Position numbers and translations under genes: made by a program. A DNA stretch of 53,552 nt from Streptococcus parasanguinis (GTDB lineage: Bacteria; Bacillota; Bacilli; Lactobacillales; Streptococcaceae), in NCBI RefSeq assembly GCF_001073155.1, contig NZ_JVEE01000043.1, positions 1 to 53,552 on the forward strand, given 5' to 3'. Under the pieces are notes generated by a model. It had not been told where the DNA came from, ran no database searches, and worked only from the letters and a program-made list of their open reading frames with translations. Shown one piece after another: positions 28,903 to 38,369 of the stretch; the stretch's first letter is position 1; each line of letters opens with the position of its first letter.

Positions 28903-29658
28903 ATGCGAACCATTCTCATAACAGGAGCAAGTGGAGGTTTGGCCCAAGAAATGGTCAAGCTCCTCCCTGAAGATCGGCTGATTCTCCTAGGCAGAAATCA
29001 AGAAAAACTGGAAAAGCTCTATGCCAGTCATCCTCAAGCTGAATGCATCGGGATCGATATCACTGATTCCTCAGCCGTCCAAGATTTGGTAGAAGAGCTC
29101 TATCAGCGCTACGGGCAGATCGATATCTTGGTCAACAATGCAGGCTATGGGATTTTTGAGGCCTTCGATCGCATTTCTGACCAGCAGGTGCGGGAGATGT
29201 TTGAAGTCAATACCTTTGCCCTCATGCAGCTTTCACGTTTGATGGGTGCGCACATGAAGGAAGCAGGCAAGGGGCACATCGTCAACATCGTCAGCATGGC
29301 GGGTCTCGTTGCAACTGCCAAATCCAGCCTTTATTCGGCTACTAAGTTTGCGTCCATTGGCTTCTCCAATGCCCTGCGGCTAGAACTCATGCCCTTTGGT
29401 GTCCATGTGACGACGGTCAATCCAGGCCCCATTCGGACCACTTTCTTTGATCAGGCAGACCCAGACGGAAGCTATGTCAAAGCTGTGGATCGCTATATTT
29501 TGGAACCAGACTTTGTGGCTAAGAAGATCGTGAAGAACTTTGGAAAAGCAAAACGTGAGCTCAATCTGCCTTGGCTCTTGAACCTGACCCACAAGCTCTA
29601 TACCCTTTTCCCACGTATTTCGGACACGTTAGCCAGCAAGATGTTTAACTTCAAATAG
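28903..29658 (+). CDS. Short-chain dehydrogenase/reductase
   Basis: A 251-residue Rossmann-fold oxidoreductase. The cofactor loop TGASGGLA begins at residue 7, NNAGYG is the structural motif, and the catalytic Ser and YSATK (Tyr, Lys) are present with NPGPIRT after them. This is the classical SDR subclass; substrate unknown. ATG 28903 is used, with GTGGAG upstream; an in-frame ATG near 28798 would sit inside rnz. In other streptococci this gene usually precedes recJ; here two more genes and a surface protein lie between. Confidence 0.88.
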   Translation: MRTILITGASGGLAQEMVKLLPEDRLILLGRNQEKLEKLYASHPQAECIGIDITDSSAVQDLVEELYQRYGQIDILVNNAGYGIFEAFDRISDQQVREMFEVNTFALMQLSRLMGAHMKEAGKGHIVNIVSMAGLVATAKSSLYSATKFASIGFSNALRLELMPFGVHVTTVNPGPIRTTFFDQADPDGSYVKAVDRYILEPDFVAKKIVKNFGKAKRELNLPWLLNLTHKLYTLFPRISDTLASKMFNFK

Positions 29659-29668
29659 GGGGAGTTAG

Positions 29669-30379
29669 ATGGCAGCAAATATTCAAGTCTATTTAGAAAA
29701 TCTCCAGCAACCTTGGGGACAGATCTATTATGACATTCTTTTTGACCAATTAAAAGACATCAAAGGCAAGTGCGTGCTTGATTTTGGCAGTGGCTTCGGC
29801 CTTGTAGCCAACCACCTGGCGCAAGACAATGACGTCCTTGCTGTAGAACCCAATGAGGAAATGGTGGCCTTGCGGGCCCAGGACCATCCCTATCAGCAAC
29901 TGGTTGGAAGTTTGGATCAGTTAGCAAGCCTTGAAAATGCCAGCTTTGATGTCATCCTCAGCCACAATGTCCTGGAGTATGTAGAGGATCGCAAGGTGAT
30001 TCTCAAGGAATTCACCCGCCTCTTGAAACCAGGTGGTCTGCTCTCTATCGTCAAGCACAATGAAGTTGGCCGCGTCCTACAGACCGTCGTCTTTGAAAAT
30101 GATACCCAGAAGGCGCTTGATCTCTTAGCAGGTCAGGACTTGGAAACCCACTCCATGGGCTTGGCTCAGGCCTATGATCTCGATAGAGCAGTGGAAGATC
30201 TAGCCCTTGAAGTTCAGGACTACCAAGGAATTCGAGTCTTTTATGCCTTGCAGGACAATCGCTTCAAGGGTCAAGAAGGCTGGCGAGAGTCTATGCTTAA
30301 GATGGAGCTAGCCGTTTGCCAAGAGCCGCCTTACCGGGATATCGCCTTCTTCCAGCACTATACCTTAAAAAGGAGTTAA
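29669..30379 (+). CDS. Class I SAM-dependent methyltransferase
   Basis: A 236-residue methyltransferase of the Methyltransf_11/25 type. Motif I is VLDFGSGFGLVANHL (about residues 36-50), the acidic ribose-binding loop is VEPNEEM, and motif IV is FDVILSHNVLEYV. No RNA- or protein-binding domain indicates the substrate. GGGGGAG is the ribosome site. The GNAT gene starts 1 bp after the stop. Both look like small-molecule or protein modifiers added to the end of the miaA-rnz operon. Confidence 0.85.
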   Translation: MAANIQVYLENLQQPWGQIYYDILFDQLKDIKGKCVLDFGSGFGLVANHLAQDNDVLAVEPNEEMVALRAQDHPYQQLVGSLDQLASLENASFDVILSHNVLEYVEDRKVILKEFTRLLKPGGLLSIVKHNEVGRVLQTVVFENDTQKALDLLAGQDLETHSMGLAQAYDLDRAVEDLALEVQDYQGIRVFYALQDNRFKGQEGWRESMLKMELAVCQEPPYRDIAFFQHYTLKRS

Positions 30380-30380
30380 G

Positions 30381-30785
30381 ATGGTACATTACAAACAAGA
30401 AATTCCAGCGTTAGCAGACTTACTCGCACTCTATAGCTCAGTCGGCTGGACCAATTATACCAACAACCCAGCTATGCTGGAAGAAGCTGTCAAAGCCAGT
30501 CTCTGGCAGTTGGCCGTCTATGATGAGAAAGAGCTCGTCGCCTACATTCGCTTGGTAGGTGATGGCCACTCGGTTATTTTTGTGCAGGACCTTTTGGTAA
30601 GACCAGATCACCAGCGCCAAGGCATTGGAAAGAAACTCTTAACAGAGGCTTTAGCGACCTTCCCAAATGTCTATCAACGGCTCCTTGCTACTGAACGTAG
30701 CGAGAAAAATCTAGCCTTTTACCAGTCTCTCGGCTTTGTCGAACTTTCCGAGCAAGCCTGTACAGGGATGATTTATAAAAATTAA
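30381..30785 (+). CDS. GNAT-family N-acetyltransferase
   Basis: A 134-residue acetyltransferase. The acetyl-CoA pyrophosphate loop is RPDHQRQGIGKKLL, with preceding strand VIFVQDLLV and the C-terminal FYQSLGF motif. The N-terminal DLLALYSSVGWTNYT resembles the subgroup of short stand-alone GNATs of Firmicutes. Substrate unknown. Last gene of the operon; a strong bidirectional terminator follows. Confidence 0.88.
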   Translation: MVHYKQEIPALADLLALYSSVGWTNYTNNPAMLEEAVKASLWQLAVYDEKELVAYIRLVGDGHSVIFVQDLLVRPDHQRQGIGKKLLTEALATFPNVYQRLLATERSEKNLAFYQSLGFVELSEQACTGMIYKN

Positions 30786-30796
30786 TATCATACAAG

Positions 30797-30830
30797 AAAA
30801 AGATCTAGTCACGTTTGACTAGATCTTTCA
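30797..30830. terminator. Bidirectional terminator between GNAT and surface protein genes
   Basis: Perfect 12-bp stem AAAGATCTAGTC/GACTAGATCTTT around a six-base loop, with A and T runs for both directions. Confidence 0.85.
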
Positions 30831-30836
30831 TGTTTC

Positions 30837-33632
30837 TTAGTAGTCTTCTTTCTTCTTAAGTTTCATAGAAGCAATAGCTGTAGCGATTAATGTCATACCA
30901 GTTGCAAGAAGTCCTAAATGATCAGCAGTTCCTGTTGACGGAAGAGATCGTTTACCTTCTTTAGGCTTGTCACTAGATTTAGGTTTTTCACTAGGCTTAT
31001 CTCCATTGGATGATGGAGGTGTTGATGTTTTCGGTTTATCTGTTGATGGTGGTGGTGGAAGAAGTTTATTCACCACGTTTCCTTTATCAACTTCAAGATT
31101 GCTAGCTGAAGCAAAGTCGCTTGCAGAAACCTTGATGACTTCATTTGAAAGTTGGTAACCACTTGGAGCTGAGAGCTCTTTAATGACATACTCTTTAGCT
31201 TCAAATCCAACAAAGCTTGCAAGTCCATCTTGACCAGAAATTGCTTGCGCTTGGCCTTGTCCATATGGGTTGGCAACAGGTGTCACACCATCTGCTTCAA
31301 AGAGTCCAAATACTGCACCGGCTAGGTAATTACCCTTTTCATCCACTTTACGAACCTTAAGGGTGTAGAGTTTCAGTTCAGGAATATCAATTGTTGGTGG
31401 AGTTGGTGGAATCACCTTGTTGATAAAGGTTTTCTTATCTCCATAAGCAACGACTGCTTGGATAGCATTTGACGCTTCATCTTTTGTGACAGTAACTGTG
31501 ACATCCACTTGACCTTCGTCGTACTGGATGTTTGCCTTATCAGCTGGTACGACTTCTTTAATGGTATATTTATGAGTACCAATCATCGCTTCCGTGTAGG
31601 CGATCGCATCAAATGTCACTGTACCATCTGCAGCATTTTGTTTTGTTTGAAGAACAGTTCCATTTTCGTCCAAGAGGTTAAAGCTAAATTCACCACCTTG
31701 AAGGTCACGACCTTCTAAAATCTTGCTTGTGGTAATTTGTTTTTCACTTGGAGTTGGAGGTGTCGGAGGTGTGTACGTGTTGGTGAAAGTAGGAGTATCC
31801 TTTTTACCGTCGTATTGCACATCCGCATTCAATTGTCCATTTTCGTCTTTTGTAACAGTTACTGTTACAGTGTGAACAGTTTCATCATAAGTAATAGCTG
31901 ATTCTGGTGTAGCTGGTTTTTGTTCAACAATTGTGTACGTGAACGTACCAGCTTCATTAAAGCTTACTGGATTGAAGAGAATATCCCCATTCTCACCATT
32001 TGTCTTGGTATCAATGAGCGTACCAGCTTGATCCTTGAGAAGGAAAGTAAACTCATTTGCTTTCAATGTACGATCGCTCGAACCATTGATCGCCAATACT
32101 TTTTTAGCCTTGAATTGAGCTGACGTTGGTTTCACTGTTGGAGGAACAGGAGTTGGAGGTGTTTTCGTATTTGTAAACGTATCACCTTTCTCAGCATCTC
32201 CACCTGAGTAAGTGACAGTAGCGACGAGTTTGTCGTTTTCTTTTTTCACATCGACAGTAGCCGTGATACTTTGTGTACTATAGTTGATAGTAGCATCCGT
32301 ACCCTTGTTTTCAGTGATAGTGTATGTATAGCTACCTTCCTTATTGAAGGTTAGAGACTTGAAGTTGACAGTGCCATCTGCTTTATTTTTAGCAGTTTCA
32401 ACTACCGTATTATTTTCATCTTTCAAGACAAACTCAAATTGACCTTCTGTGATTGGAACTTGTTTATGTTCCTGATCACCAGCTACTTCGAAAGCTTTTT
32501 TAACAACAAGATTTGCTGAAACCGGGCTAATAGTTGGTTCGCTATTGAAAACTTTAGCATCGGCTGAGGCGGCTTTATTCACCCAAGTGTTTTCTTTTGA
32601 AACACTTTCTTGGTGTTGATCACTTTTAAGGCTAGCTACATTAGTAACACTCTTAATTTGATCAGCATGTTGCAACAGTGTTTGGTAAGAAAGAGTAATT
32701 TCATCTGTTGATGCATTTTTAAATTGGTCACTAATCTTAGTTAGATCAAGTTTAAATCCGTGTTCAGTCCACTCAATATATGGTTCTAACCCAAGGCCAG
32801 CCATTGGGATTCCATTGGCAACAAAAGTTTTTCCATTTACCTTTAGGTCAAATGAAGCAGGAAGGTAAGTTCCTCCCTTGAAGTATTGAGCAACATCTTG
32901 TCCTTTAGTAGATTTAATACGACTAAAATCAAGTGCTGGAAGGTTAGGCATTTGGTCAGTAAAGACGATACTTGATGCAGGTGCTTGTTTATCGACAGCA
33001 TTATTTACTGAGATATGCCAAGTTAAAAAACCATCTGCTTGTTCATCCGTTACTGTTAAAGTATCTCTCCAGTCAGGAATTCCTGTTGGTCCCCAGATCT
33101 TCTGTGCATGTTGTAAATTAGTATTATCAGTAGCACCAGAATTGTACTTTTTAATTGGGAGCAATAATGGAACTGGGCCTTGTCCAGAACGTTTAACGAT
33201 AACAGATTCGGTACCGATTTTAATCGTTCGTTCTTGATCTTTTCCGGTCGTATTGTCTTTATCCCATTTGTAATAGAAGGAGACATTTCCTTCAGCCCCT
33301 TTATTTCCACCTTTAACAAAGGTGATGGTTAGGGTCTTTCCGTCGTCTGAGACTTTACCAGTTGCGATCTCTTCTCCCTTCTCATTCTTCATTGAATTGA
33401 AGGCAGAAGAAGCGAATTTGACGTCTTCTGGCATAGAAATTTTAAAGGTATCACCTATTTCTACGCCAGTTCCGATTTCCCAGTGGTAAGAGATTTGATC
33501 TCCGTCCAATTTTGCTTGGGTTATCTTTACTTGGGTTGTTAATTCTTTTGCTTGTGTTACTTTACTTCCTGCTACAAACAGAAAAAGCACAGCAGCTAGC
33601 AATGAAAAAACAACTAAAATTGGTTTTTTCAT
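30837..33632 (-). CDS. LPXTG cell-wall adhesin with isopeptide-type domains
   Basis: A 931-residue surface protein. The signal peptide (1-28) lacks a YSIRK motif. Residues ~30-355 resemble the two-domain adhesive region of collagen/fibrinogen-binding adhesins. Three FctA-type pilin isopeptide domains follow with candidate Lys/Glu/Asn triads: K378 or K379/E441/N488, K510 or K511/E570/N618 and K637/E693/N738, separated by Pro-Thr linkers. A SpaA/Cna-B domain comes next (K762/E819/N855). A Pro/Ser/Lys wall-spanning region, LPSTG (897-901), a hydrophobic helix and KLKKKEDY complete sortase anchoring. AGGAGG is the ribosome site. No sortase or pilin partner is nearby, so it is probably a monomeric adhesin anchored by housekeeping sortase A. 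It interrupts the usual SDR-recJ neighbourhood. Confidence 0.9.
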   Translation of the reverse strand: MKKPILVVFSLLAAVLFLFVAGSKVTQAKELTTQVKITQAKLDGDQISYHWEIGTGVEIGDTFKISMPEDVKFASSAFNSMKNEKGEEIATGKVSDDGKTLTITFVKGGNKGAEGNVSFYYKWDKDNTTGKDQERTIKIGTESVIVKRSGQGPVPLLLPIKKYNSGATDNTNLQHAQKIWGPTGIPDWRDTLTVTDEQADGFLTWHISVNNAVDKQAPASSIVFTDQMPNLPALDFSRIKSTKGQDVAQYFKGGTYLPASFDLKVNGKTFVANGIPMAGLGLEPYIEWTEHGFKLDLTKISDQFKNASTDEITLSYQTLLQHADQIKSVTNVASLKSDQHQESVSKENTWVNKAASADAKVFNSEPTISPVSANLVVKKAFEVAGDQEHKQVPITEGQFEFVLKDENNTVVETAKNKADGTVNFKSLTFNKEGSYTYTITENKGTDATINYSTQSITATVDVKKENDKLVATVTYSGGDAEKGDTFTNTKTPPTPVPPTVKPTSAQFKAKKVLAINGSSDRTLKANEFTFLLKDQAGTLIDTKTNGENGDILFNPVSFNEAGTFTYTIVEQKPATPESAITYDETVHTVTVTVTKDENGQLNADVQYDGKKDTPTFTNTYTPPTPPTPSEKQITTSKILEGRDLQGGEFSFNLLDENGTVLQTKQNAADGTVTFDAIAYTEAMIGTHKYTIKEVVPADKANIQYDEGQVDVTVTVTKDEASNAIQAVVAYGDKKTFINKVIPPTPPTIDIPELKLYTLKVRKVDEKGNYLAGAVFGLFEADGVTPVANPYGQGQAQAISGQDGLASFVGFEAKEYVIKELSAPSGYQLSNEVIKVSASDFASASNLEVDKGNVVNKLLPPPPSTDKPKTSTPPSSNGDKPSEKPKSSDKPKEGKRSLPSTGTADHLGLLATGMTLIATAIASMKLKKKEDY

Positions 33633-33668
33633 AATTCCTCCTAATTTTTAGTATTACCAAACAAGTCC

Positions 33669-33697
33669 ATTGTACTAATATATAGTAATAAAGTCAA
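33669..33697 (-). promoter_or_regulatory. Promoter of the LPXTG adhesin gene
   Basis: Minus strand: TTGACT (33692-33697), 17 bp spacer, TACAAT (33669-33674), 36 bp before the start codon. Confidence 0.75.
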
Positions 33698-33783
33698 AGA
33701 AAAAGCACTATTTTATTATACTGTTTTGTCATAATGATTTTATACCAAAAAAATCGTTTATTTCCCGCCATTTTCGGCTTTCA

Positions 33784-33792
33784 TGATATAAT
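33784..33792 (+). promoter_or_regulatory. Extended -10 promoter of recJ
   Basis: TG-A-TATAAT, 34 bp before the start codon. Confidence 0.65.
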
Positions 33793-33826
33793 ATTCAGAT
33801 AAGAAAAAGAGGAGACCAAAAGCTAG

Positions 33827-36052
33827 ATGATCACTTCAAAATACGATTGGCAGTTAGCTTCGCCAAATGCAGATGAGGCCTTTTTAGTCCTTGCCAAAAA
33901 AGCAGGCCTGGAAGCATCCGTAGCAACCTTGCTGTATGAGCGTGGCATTCAGACCAAAGAGGATTTAGAAGACTTTTTAGAGCCCAAGCTTGAGAAGCTA
34001 CACGACCCTTATTTGCTCCATGATATGGACAAGGCAGTGGAGCGCATCCGACGGGCCATCGAAGATTATGAGCAGATCCTGATCTACGGAGACTATGATG
34101 CGGATGGGATGACCTCGGCCTCTATTATGAAGGAAACCTTGGAGCAGATGGGGGCAGAGGTGCAAGTCTACCTACCTAACCGCTTCACAGACGGCTATGG
34201 TCCCAATGAGAGTGTCTACAAATACTTTATTGAGCAGCAGGGCATTTCCCTGATTGTCACGGTGGACAATGGGGTAGCGGGCAATCAAGCCATTGCCATT
34301 GCCCAAGCGATGGGAGTCGATGTCATCGTGACGGACCACCACTCTATGCCAGAGGTTTTACCGGATGCATATGCGATCATTCATCCGGAGCATCCTGATG
34401 CGGATTATCCCTTCCATTATCTAGCAGGATGTGGTGTGGCCTTTAAGTTGGCCTGTGCCCTCCTAGAGGAAGTACCAGTCGATCTCTTAGACCTGGTAGC
34501 AATTGGGACCATTGCTGACATGGTCAGCCTAACAGATGAGAATCGGATCCTGGTCAAATACGGTCTGGGTGTTCTCCAACATACCCAGCGCATGGGCTTG
34601 CAGGAACTCTTGGAGATAGCAGGGATTCGTCCGGAGGATGTCAATGAAGAAACGGTTGGTTTTCAGATTGCTCCTCGTCTCAATGCTCTTGGCCGCCTCG
34701 ATGATCCCAATCCAGCCATTGAACTCCTGACTGGATTTGACGATGAAGAGGCGCATGAGATTGCCCTCATGATTCATCAGAAGAATGAAGAACGTAAAGA
34801 AATTGTCCAAAGCATCTATGACGAAGCTAAAACCATGGTCGATCCGAGCTTGTCCGCCCAGGTCTTGGCCAAAGAAGGCTGGAATCCAGGGGTCCTTGGT
34901 ATTGTCGCTGGTCGTTTGTTGGAAGAGCTTCATCAGCCGGTCGTTGTTTTAAGTATCGAAGATGGACGGGCTAAAGGAAGCGCTCGGAGTCCTGAGTCGG
35001 TCAATATCTTTGACGCCCTCGATCCCCACCGGTCGCTCTTTGTCGCCTTTGGAGGGCATGCCGGTGCAGCAGGGATGACCTTAGATGTGAACCAACTTCC
35101 TGCCTTGTCACAGGCTCTTACGGATTACATTGCAGAACAAGATATTGATCTCAGCAGCAAGTCTAGCTTAGCCATCGACGAGGAATTGCATCTAACAGAA
35201 CTGACGCTTGAGACCTTGAAAAGCTTTGAGCGCTTGAGTCCTTTTGGCATGGACAATAAAAAGCCAGTCTTTCTAGTCCGTAACTTTAAGGTAGAAGGGG
35301 CACGCTCGATGGGAGCTGGCAATATCCACTTGAAACTCAAAATTTCTCAAGAAGATGCGACCTTTGAGGTGGTTGCCTTTGGCTTGGGAAGCTTAGAGTC
35401 AGAGTTTGCGCAAGCGCAAGACCTAGAGCTAGCTGTGCAGTTGTCGGTCAACCAATGGAATGGTCAAACGACCCTCCAGCTCATGCTGGTTGATGCGCGT
35501 GTGGATGGTGTGCAGCTCTTTAATATCCGCTCTAAAAATGCTAGCCTCCCCGCAGGTGTTCCCATTCTTGATTTTACCCAAGAACTGCCAGATCTAACAG
35601 GGGCACACGCTGTGGTAGTTGGAAATATCCCTGAGGATTTAGAGCAACTACGGCAAATCTTCCAAGAGCATGATTTCCAGGCCGTTTATTTCAAAAATGA
35701 GATCGCCAAAGCCTACTATCTGACAGGATACGGCAGCAGGGACCAGTATGCCAAGCTCTATAAGACCATCTACCAGTACCCGGAATTTGATGTCCGCTAC
35801 AAACTCAAAGACCTAGCGGCCTATCTCAAGATCCAGCAGATCCTCTTGGTCAAAATGATCCAGATCTTCCAAGAGTTGGGCTTCGTGACCATTGAAAATG
35901 GCATCATGAAGGTTAATAAAGAAGCAGAAAAACGCGAAATCGCAGAAAGCAGCATCTACCAAAACCTCAAACAAACCGTGAAAGAGCAGGAGTTGATGGC
36001 CCTTGGAACAGTTCGTGAAATCTATGACTATCTGACAGGTCAGGCCTCATGA
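33827..36052 (+). CDS. recJ: Single-stranded-DNA exonuclease RecJ
   Basis: A 741-residue 5'-3' exonuclease acting in recombination and mismatch repair. DHH-family motifs: GDYDADG with D89, D91 and D93, the D170-H171-H172 motif, the Asp ligand in LVAIGTIAD, and the DHHA1 motif GGHAGAAG. The extra ~180 C-terminal residues are the long form found in Firmicutes. GAGGAG precedes the start. The stop overlaps the next gene by ATGA. Confidence 0.95.
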   Translation: MITSKYDWQLASPNADEAFLVLAKKAGLEASVATLLYERGIQTKEDLEDFLEPKLEKLHDPYLLHDMDKAVERIRRAIEDYEQILIYGDYDADGMTSASIMKETLEQMGAEVQVYLPNRFTDGYGPNESVYKYFIEQQGISLIVTVDNGVAGNQAIAIAQAMGVDVIVTDHHSMPEVLPDAYAIIHPEHPDADYPFHYLAGCGVAFKLACALLEEVPVDLLDLVAIGTIADMVSLTDENRILVKYGLGVLQHTQRMGLQELLEIAGIRPEDVNEETVGFQIAPRLNALGRLDDPNPAIELLTGFDDEEAHEIALMIHQKNEERKEIVQSIYDEAKTMVDPSLSAQVLAKEGWNPGVLGIVAGRLLEELHQPVVVLSIEDGRAKGSARSPESVNIFDALDPHRSLFVAFGGHAGAAGMTLDVNQLPALSQALTDYIAEQDIDLSSKSSLAIDEELHLTELTLETLKSFERLSPFGMDNKKPVFLVRNFKVEGARSMGAGNIHLKLKISQEDATFEVVAFGLGSLESEFAQAQDLELAVQLSVNQWNGQTTLQLMLVDARVDGVQLFNIRSKNASLPAGVPILDFTQELPDLTGAHAVVVGNIPEDLEQLRQIFQEHDFQAVYFKNEIAKAYYLTGYGSRDQYAKLYKTIYQYPEFDVRYKLKDLAAYLKIQQILLVKMIQIFQELGFVTIENGIMKVNKEAEKREIAESSIYQNLKQTVKEQELMALGTVREIYDYLTGQAS

Positions 36053-36642
36053 AAAGACAGCTAAAATATTTTCTATGGCTCAGCCCCTTCCTACTTTTTG
36101 CTCTTTATTGGTTGGGACTCTACCTGAGTCTCAAGAATCCCATGGAAGAAATCAACTATGCCGAAAATGGTGGATGGATGCGCTATGTGATGTTTAAGCC
36201 CTATACAGAAACGATCGGAAGTGATCACATCTGGAAGGAAGATGAAGGATTTCAAATGTATCCCTATTCAGATAAAATCGTTGGTGGTCAGGAAGACCTA
36301 TCCGTCATGATGTTTAGGGGAACTTCCAACTGGACCTATATGTATGATTTTAAATTGGAAAAAGGTGTGACACTCGGATTTATATTTAAATACGATTCGT
36401 CAAAAAAGCTGTTTTTCCAGAAAGAGGTCTACCTTTCTAAAGAAGATACTACCTACGAGGGCCAGCAACTCCTTGAGAAACTTGCCACCTATGGCAAAGA
36501 CCGTGCTTGGCTTCGAGACCAAAGTAAGAAAGTCGCTGAACAATACATCCTTGGTACCTGGTTCAAAAATGGAAGCTCCCGATATTCCCTGAAAAACTTG
36601 GGAGATATGAAAATCGAGTACAATAAATTGATAGAAGAATAG
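36049..36642 (+). CDS. Membrane-anchored TipC-like protein (possible orphan immunity)
   Basis: A 197-residue protein with one N-terminal helix (about 7-28) preceded by basic residues, so the ~165-residue remainder should face the outside. That part is strand-rich (VTLGFIFKYDSSKKLFF) and ends with a helix and the segment NGSSRYSLKNLGDMKIEY. Size, anchoring and this ending recall the TipC immunity proteins that protect streptococci from TelC-type LXG toxins outside the cell; this is a tentative resemblance. It overlaps recJ by 4 bp, an unusual site for immunity genes, and no toxin is adjacent. A terminator follows. Confidence 0.5.
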   Translation: MKRQLKYFLWLSPFLLFALYWLGLYLSLKNPMEEINYAENGGWMRYVMFKPYTETIGSDHIWKEDEGFQMYPYSDKIVGGQEDLSVMMFRGTSNWTYMYDFKLEKGVTLGFIFKYDSSKKLFFQKEVYLSKEDTTYEGQQLLEKLATYGKDRAWLRDQSKKVAEQYILGTWFKNGSSRYSLKNLGDMKIEYNKLIEE

Positions 36643-36660
36643 TAAGTTTTTTTGGAACTC

Positions 36661-36695
36661 AATCCCACATCATTTTTCGGATGTGGGATTTTTGC
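36661..36695 (+). terminator. Terminator of the recJ operon
   Basis: AATCCCACATC pairs with GATGTGGGATT, followed by TTTTT. Confidence 0.85.
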
Positions 36696-36756
36696 TTTTG
36701 ACGCGGGAGCTTGGGAAAATGATTTGGCAAAAAATGATGCAAGTTAGTGGAATTCA

Positions 36757-36765
36757 TGATATAAT
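36757..36765 (+). promoter_or_regulatory. Extended -10 promoter of apt
   Basis: TG-A-TATAAT, 36 bp before the start codon. Confidence 0.65.
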
Positions 36766-36801
36766 GGAATGTAAAAAATTTTTTATGAAAGAAAGTTAAC
36801 T

Positions 36802-37314
36802 ATGAATTTAAAAGATTACATTGCAAGCATTGAAAACTATCCGCAAGAAGGAATTACCTTCCGTGATATCAGCCCTTTGATGGCAGATGGCAATGCTTAT
36901 AGTTATGCGATTCGTGAAATCGTTCAATACGCAACGGATAAGAAAATCGACATGATCGTTGGTCCTGAAGCGCGTGGTTTCATCGTTGGATGTCCGGTCG
37001 CTTTTGAGTTGGGAATTGGATTTGCGCCTGTTCGTAAACCTGGAAAATTGCCACGTGAAGTCATCTCTGCTGACTACGAAAAAGAATATGGTGTTGATAC
37101 CTTGACCATGCACGCTGATGCTATCAAACCAGGTCAACGTGTCCTCATCGTTGATGACCTTTTGGCGACTGGCGGTACGGTGAAAGCAACCATCGAAATG
37201 ATCGAAAAACTCGGTGGAGTTGTTGCAGGTTGTGCCTTCTTGATCGAGTTGGACGACTTGAAAGGTCGCGAAGCGATCGGCGATTACGACTACAAAGTCT
37301 TGATGCATTACTAA
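36802..37314 (+). CDS. apt: Adenine phosphoribosyltransferase
   Basis: A 170-residue purine salvage enzyme that converts adenine and PRPP to AMP. The PRPP-binding motif [13 protein letters not shown] is near residue 115, the flexible loop RKPGKLPRE near 80, and GPEARGF near 55. Full family length. It has its own extended -10 promoter and follows recJ as in other streptococci. Codons look optimised, fitting high expression. Confidence 0.96.
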   Translation: MNLKDYIASIENYPQEGITFRDISPLMADGNAYSYAIREIVQYATDKKIDMIVGPEARGFIVGCPVAFELGIGFAPVRKPGKLPREVISADYEKEYGVDTLTMHADAIKPGQRVLIVDDLLATGGTVKATIEMIEKLGGVVAGCAFLIELDDLKGREAIGDYDYKVLMHY

Positions 37315-37353
37315 TATAGTCTAATACTATAACTGGCTACAGAAAAACCATAA

Positions 37354-37382
37354 TTGAAAACTATAAGCTCCTATCATATAAT
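37354..37382 (+). promoter_or_regulatory. Promoter of metA
   Basis: TTGAAA (37354-37359), 17 bp spacer, TATAAT (37377-37382), 33 bp before the start. A short TATAGT/ACTATA hairpin just after apt (37315-37331) is the only other element in this gap. Confidence 0.75.
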
Positions 37383-37415
37383 GTTAGTTAAGAACTTGTA
37401 AGATGGGAGCTTTTT

Positions 37416-38360
37416 ATGCCAATTACTCTAGATAAAAAATTACCAGCAGTCGATATCCTTCGTTCAGAAAATATTTTTGTCATGGATGATGTTCGGGCGA
37501 CTCACCAAGATATTCGGCCGATGAATGTTCTCATTCTTAATCTGATGCCGACCAAGGTTGCGACAGAAACCCAGCTCTTACGGCTCCTTGCCAACACGCC
37601 CTTGCAGATCAATGTAGATTTCCTCTACATGGCGAGCCATGAATCCAAGAATACAGCGGCAGAGCATTTGGAGAGCTTCTACAAGACCTTTGAGGATATC
37701 AAGGAGAATTACTATGATGGCTTGATTGTGACCGGGGCTCCTGTCGAAAAGATGGACTTTGAGGAAGTGGACTACTGGGAAGAATTAACCCAGGTCTTTG
37801 AATGGTCCAAGCGGCATGTCTTTTCTACCTTGCACCTTTGTTGGGGAGCCCAGGCTGGACTGTACCACCGTTACGGGATTCAAAAAGTAGAGCTCTGTGA
37901 CAAGCTATCGGGTATCTATGACCAAGCAGTGGTGCGTCCCGATAGTCTGCTCATGAGAGGCTTTGACGATCGCTTCCTTGCCCCTCATTCCCGCTATACA
38001 GATATTCCTTTGAAGGAAGTCCTTGAAAAGAGCAATCTTCAAGTGATCGCGCAAGGAAATGAAGTTGGGCTTTCCATCATTGCTAGTCCAGATATGCGTG
38101 AGGTGTATAGCTTTGGCCATCTGGAATATGATCGCGATACGCTGGCAAAAGAATATCACCGAGATGTCAAGGCAGGCTTGGATCCGGATGTTCCCAAGAA
38201 TTATTTTGATGGGGATGACGCTAATACAGAGCCTCGCATTCGTTGGAATCTAGCTGCAACGACCTTCTTTAGTAATTGGATCAACTATGCGGTTTATCAA
38301 GAAACACCTTACCGCTTGGAAGAATTGGAAAAAGATATTTCATTTTATGGTTACCTATAA
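37416..38360 (+). CDS. metA: Homoserine O-acetyltransferase (MetA family)
   Basis: A 314-residue enzyme activating homoserine for methionine synthesis. Catalytic Cys142 lies in [10 protein letters not shown], Lys47 in MPTKVATE matches the conserved lysine, and the catalytic His/Glu region is at [10 protein letters not shown]. Residue 111 is Glu (GAPVEKMDF). In this family Glu at 111 goes with acetyl-CoA use and Gly with succinyl-CoA, so O-acetylation is the likely reaction despite the usual succinyltransferase name. It is followed after 9 bp by the dnaD-like gene. Confidence 0.93.
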   Translation: MPITLDKKLPAVDILRSENIFVMDDVRATHQDIRPMNVLILNLMPTKVATETQLLRLLANTPLQINVDFLYMASHESKNTAAEHLESFYKTFEDIKENYYDGLIVTGAPVEKMDFEEVDYWEELTQVFEWSKRHVFSTLHLCWGAQAGLYHRYGIQKVELCDKLSGIYDQAVVRPDSLLMRGFDDRFLAPHSRYTDIPLKEVLEKSNLQVIAQGNEVGLSIIASPDMREVYSFGHLEYDRDTLAKEYHRDVKAGLDPDVPKNYFDGDDANTEPRIRWNLAATTFFSNWINYAVYQETPYRLEELEKDISFYGYL

Positions 38361-38369
38361 AGAGGAATT

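Noticed and set aside
31000..32700. CRISPR-like or tandem DNA repeats in the adhesin gene
   Set aside because: The periodic similarity is at protein level between isopeptide domains; DNA copies are diverged and irregular.
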